A stretch of DNA of 64,000 nucleotides from Xestospongia bergquistia (taxonomy: Eukaryota; Porifera; Demospongiae; Haplosclerida; Petrosiidae). This document shows, one piece after another, positions 60,984 through 64,000 of the stretch. Position 1 is the first letter of the stretch, and every line of letters begins with the position of its first letter. The position numbers and the translations under genes were made by a program. Location: the NCBI GenBank assembly GCA_963965975.1, contig OZ014411.1, positions 11,901,001 to 11,965,000 of the forward strand, read 5' to 3'. Below the pieces are notes generated by a model that saw only the letters and a program-made list of their open reading frames with translations, did no database searches and was not told the DNA's origin.

Positions 60984-62238
60984 CAATTTCAAAATACATA
61001 TTACACAAGTCATACATCACACAATCCAAGTACAGTTCTCCCGTCCCTAATATCACATGTTCACCACTCTCCTCAACCTAAACACACATACATCTATTGT
61101 TATCATAACATATTACTAACATTTTAACAAGTAAAGGATAGCTCACGTTAAATTTCCTTGTTCAGCATCTATTTTAATAATTGCCTAAGCAACCAATTTG
61201 AGTGGATGAAATATCTGGACCTATTTTAATAAAATTGATATTATTACAACATGACCTTTAAACTCTAACATCATTGCAACTACTGATTTGCGTGATTATT
61301 GCTGTCTTGGTAATTGCAGGATCAACTCCTTTAATAAGAACAAAATTACCAGCTGGAGCTAAATTGATTTCAACAGAATATCCACCACTCTAATAAAACA
61401 ACATCAATTAAACAGCTCCACCCACCTCACCACAGTAATCCAAAGAGGTCTAACAGAACACACCTTCTATTGTATAGTTCTCACCTAACACCTTTACTAC
61501 TATATATTACAGCATTTATCAGTCACATGACAGTCACATGATTACTCACATGTTCCACTAATAACATTTTCAAAAGCATGGAATTTTGTAGCATCTTGTG
61601 TTGGATATAATTTAGTGATATGTACCATAAGAGGTCCATTGTGGTCATGTGATAACATGGTTTCTCCTAACTCCTTATCAAGAACATCTAAAGATCTCTG
61701 CTCCATCTATAATAAATAGATACACAAAGTACAATGGATACATAAAAAAGGAAAATAGACACACAATAATATAATGGATGGACACTTTTGTCTTAGTTCC
61801 ATAAACAGGTGTAAGGATATATTAATACAAATGATAATTAGATCTAATAATATGATAATTATTATATTACAGATATAATCTATTTTATAATAACATACCT
61901 CTTGTTTTACTAAAGAATCATTGACATATCAAACAAAATAATGACATAATATTTATCTGGACTCCTCCTTTACTCAAATATATATCTATATAAGACCACA
62001 CCCAATAAATTAGAGAAAAACTATCAATAGTTTTCTTACAAATTTAACTTGAGTGTATCAACATCACTTACTGTCCGAGCAAATATCATGCACATCAAGC
62101 ACATGAGGTCACATGATGGTTACTATAGCAACAAACTAATGATTTACAGAGAATCCAAGATAAATTCAACAAATGTTTTGTTATTCAGTTGAAGGATGTT
62201 TCTTGTAATGTATACCAAAAAATATAATACATACATAA

Positions 62239-62747
62239 TAGTGTACTATAACTAATACTAAAATATTTTTAGTAGAGAGTAAAAATTTTAGTTAACTATA
62301 ACTAAAACTATAACTAATATTTTTTTCAAATGTTACTATAACTATAACTAAACTAATATTAAAACTTTCCTTTGAAGTATAACTAATACTAAATTAAATA
62401 GCCTCAATTATATTAGTTATTAACCACATAGAATGTGTAAAGCATTTAGCATAATTATCATGTTAGGTAGTACACGTCTGAGTTGTTTGTACATTTAACC
62501 TTCCATGCATGACTGATTTTCTAGTTATTATAGTTAAGCTTAACTAGAAAGCATGGCTACAGCTAGTATAGCAGCTGGTCCTGGTTGGCCAAAATAAATC
62601 ACCATTGAATAACTAAGTACAAACGTCTTTCAACTAAAAACTACTGTTAAACATAACTATAACTAATACTAAAACTAAAAATAAATTTTACCTTTTACAA
62701 TAACTAAACTAAAACTAAAACACCTTATGTCCACTAAAACAACACTA
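62239..62747. mobile_element. hAT-like small transposon with ACTAA repeats, 509 bases
   Basis: It starts TAGTGT, ends ACACTA and is flanked by a perfect 8-base repeat ATACATAA (62231-62238 and 62748-62755). The paralogous position in EFTUD2 copy 1 (about 57755) has no insert. The inside is full of actaaaacta/taactata units and has no coding frame. The same kind of sequence at 7130-7680 and 15490-16060 may be older relatives. Confidence 0.85.
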
Positions 62748-62865
62748 ATACATAATATAATTATAATAAATAACTTTGTTTTATAAAATTAAATCTACAG
62801 AGTCTCTTAGCAAATTCCACTACTAAGAAACCTCCACCTATACAAAGTGTACATGTCTTATAAAC

Positions 62866-63204
62866 GAGTCATTCTCAAAATGTCTAATCCCATAATGTCT
62901 AACAGGTGATAACTGAGGTTTTAATATAACAAGAGTTTCTGTAATTAGACACTGTGTTGTTTCATTCAGATTTTAGATATACTTTTTCAGATTAGATAGC
63001 TAATTACAATCAATTCACTATAACTCAGTTATCATCTGTTAGACACTATGGGATTAGACATTATGGAATTAGACATTATGGAAGTAGACATTATGGAATT
63101 AGACATTATGCGATTAGACATTTATGAGATTAGATATTACTGGATTAGACATTATGGAAGTAAACATTTATTAGATTAGATATTAGATATTTCAGGACGT
63201 TTCC
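62866..63204. mobile_element. Small inverted-repeat transposon, 339 bases
   Basis: It is flanked by a perfect 8-base repeat TTATAAAC (62858-62865 and 63205-63212); copy 1 lacks it (near 57855). A strong inner inverted repeat of about 40 bases (62877-62918 against 63021-63065) is built on gtctaatcccataatgtctaa. The outermost ends match only loosely. The superfamily is not assigned. Confidence 0.75.
63045..63180. repeat. Minisatellite, period about 17 bases
   Basis: Seven to eight imperfect repeats of attagacattatggaat lie inside the 3' part of the 339-base transposon. They derive from its terminal motif. Confidence 0.85.
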
Positions 63205-64000
63205 TTATAAACTATATCATGTCCTTACAATACATATCAACATAAAGGTTTAACAAAAGATTCAAGTTTAAAACAAAAGTCATATTGACTGGAACTAAAA
63301 CAGATGTTGTCTAGCAGTGGAGAGGTGACTAAACCTTCTAATGACTCGAAGTGTAAGCTAATAAAATATATTAATAATAGGAGTCATCTCATAAATTTAC
63401 TAACTTTAATTAACAAAGTGATTATTTCCTCCAAAGTATATTTGAGTTTACAATAAACATTAAGAGGAGGTATATCAATATCAGTCTACACAACAATATA
63501 TCATATACTAGGAACCTATAGACTTACAAAGAAGGCTTCTTTGTGAGGATATAGGCTCCTTCACATAAACATACAACTTTTATTAATACATATTGTAATA
63601 GCTAACATCTCTTGTATAACATGTTTTAATAGTCTCTCTATATTCATCATAACCTGATAATATATTATTAGAATATATTAATAGGAGTGACTGACCCCTT
63701 ATGATGTATCTATTATTATTATCACACAATACAGAGATGATAAGCTACTTCACCTCATCAGAAAAGTTCACATGAACTATAAATGACAAGTCATGTGACT
63801 ATGACATTAATAACATGTTCATCAGGTGACTGTCACATGCAAATACAAATTAATCTGATGATATTAATATTAGCATTAATTGTAGGTTATCACATAGTCA
63901 GAAAGCACTATATTAACAATGACATCATACTTATATAAATAACCACACCTACCTTTATTACTGACCTGGACTATCATGTAACTTGATAAGATACGACCTG

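Larger units (their letters stand above)
60984..64000 (-). pseudogene. EFTUD2: EFTUD2 (U5 snRNP GTPase) fragment, decayed copy 2 (runs off window)
   Basis: This copy has the same exon order as copy 1 and is better kept. About 63966-64000 reads SYLIKLHDSPG; about 63740-63770 reads HVNFSDE after an intact acceptor; 63575-63653 reads VMMNIERLLKHVIQEM. About 63430-63480 reads IDIPPLNVYCKLKY; about 62050 reads SDVDT; 61550-61706 reads HDHNGPLMVHITKLYPTQDA, then KFHAFENVISGT. About 61270-61390 reads APAGNFVLIKGVD; 61145-61225 reads VQIFHPLKLVA, then a stop; and 60984-61077 reads [20 protein letters not shown]. In the G3 motif the junction codon gives Val where the invariant Gly of DxxG should be. 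Stops in domain II and two transposon insertions confirm a pseudogene. Confidence 0.87.

Noticed and set aside
56690-64000. Functional EFTUD2 gene with unusual splicing
   Set aside because: Both copies have stops in domain II, a lost acceptor or a lost G3 glycine, and transposon insertions. Only the middle of the protein is represented.
1-64000. tRNA, rRNA, CRISPR arrays or bacterial-type operons
   Set aside because: I looked for cloverleaf ends, conserved rRNA blocks and regularly spaced repeats and found none; the splice structure is plainly eukaryotic.

Overview
This window is a stretch of AT-rich eukaryotic chromosome from an early-branching animal, most probably a demosponge of the Amphimedon type. 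The evidence is short introns (about 50 bases in places) with GT..AG borders, tandem Ig/FN3 receptors, and an ankyrin-ROC-COR-Death protein of a kind common in sponges. The species call is inference; a cnidarian is the main alternative. No bacterial-style operons, rRNA, tRNA or CRISPR arrays were seen.

Layout. (1) Positions 1-38067 hold a minus-strand cluster of type I membrane receptors. Three copies can be spliced by hand into complete frames: 4255-6892 (504 aa), 12628-15221 (489 aa) and 35968-38067 (538 aa). Each has a signal peptide, two Ig-like domains, an FN3 domain, one transmembrane helix and a tail whose last tyrosine lies in an ITIM-like S/VxYxxV motif. Decayed copies lie at 1-1190, 1960-2830, 20530-21858 and 30920-32265. 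(2) Between the receptors, 16780-35260 is a triplicated block. Each unit has a repeat element with a GC-rich, RNA-like core, followed by a plus-strand pseudogene related to the CARF family; two units also keep a CXXC zinc finger exon. Later insertions include a Ty3/Gypsy element with identical LTRs (25234-29643), a hAT-like element (22018-22622) and a small TIR element present in all three units. (3) A Mutator-like transposon with 82-base TIRs and a 9-base target duplication sits at 8864-11452. (4) 43744-54812 (minus) is a 15-exon gene for an ankyrin-ROC-COR-Death protein of 1134 aa, with the DAPK domain order but no kinase. (5) 56690-64000 holds two decayed tandem copies of part of the EFTUD2/Snu114 gene (U5 snRNP GTPase), separated by an inverted copy of the RNA-like repeat. 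Two further small transposons lie inside the second copy.

How the parts relate. The receptors look like paired innate-recognition receptors: very similar ectodomains joined to divergent tyrosine-bearing tails. The neighbouring ROCO/Death protein could be a cytoplasmic signalling or cell-death protein, but nothing in the sequence links the two beyond proximity. The most unusual item is the roughly 380-base core repeated four times. It has a TATA box upstream, several perfect stems with UNCG-type loops and a terminal T run. The distant inverted copy differs from unit 1 only at one hairpin, which stays paired, while the flanks have diverged by roughly a tenth. All exon joins come from reading splice signals and frame, without transcript data.
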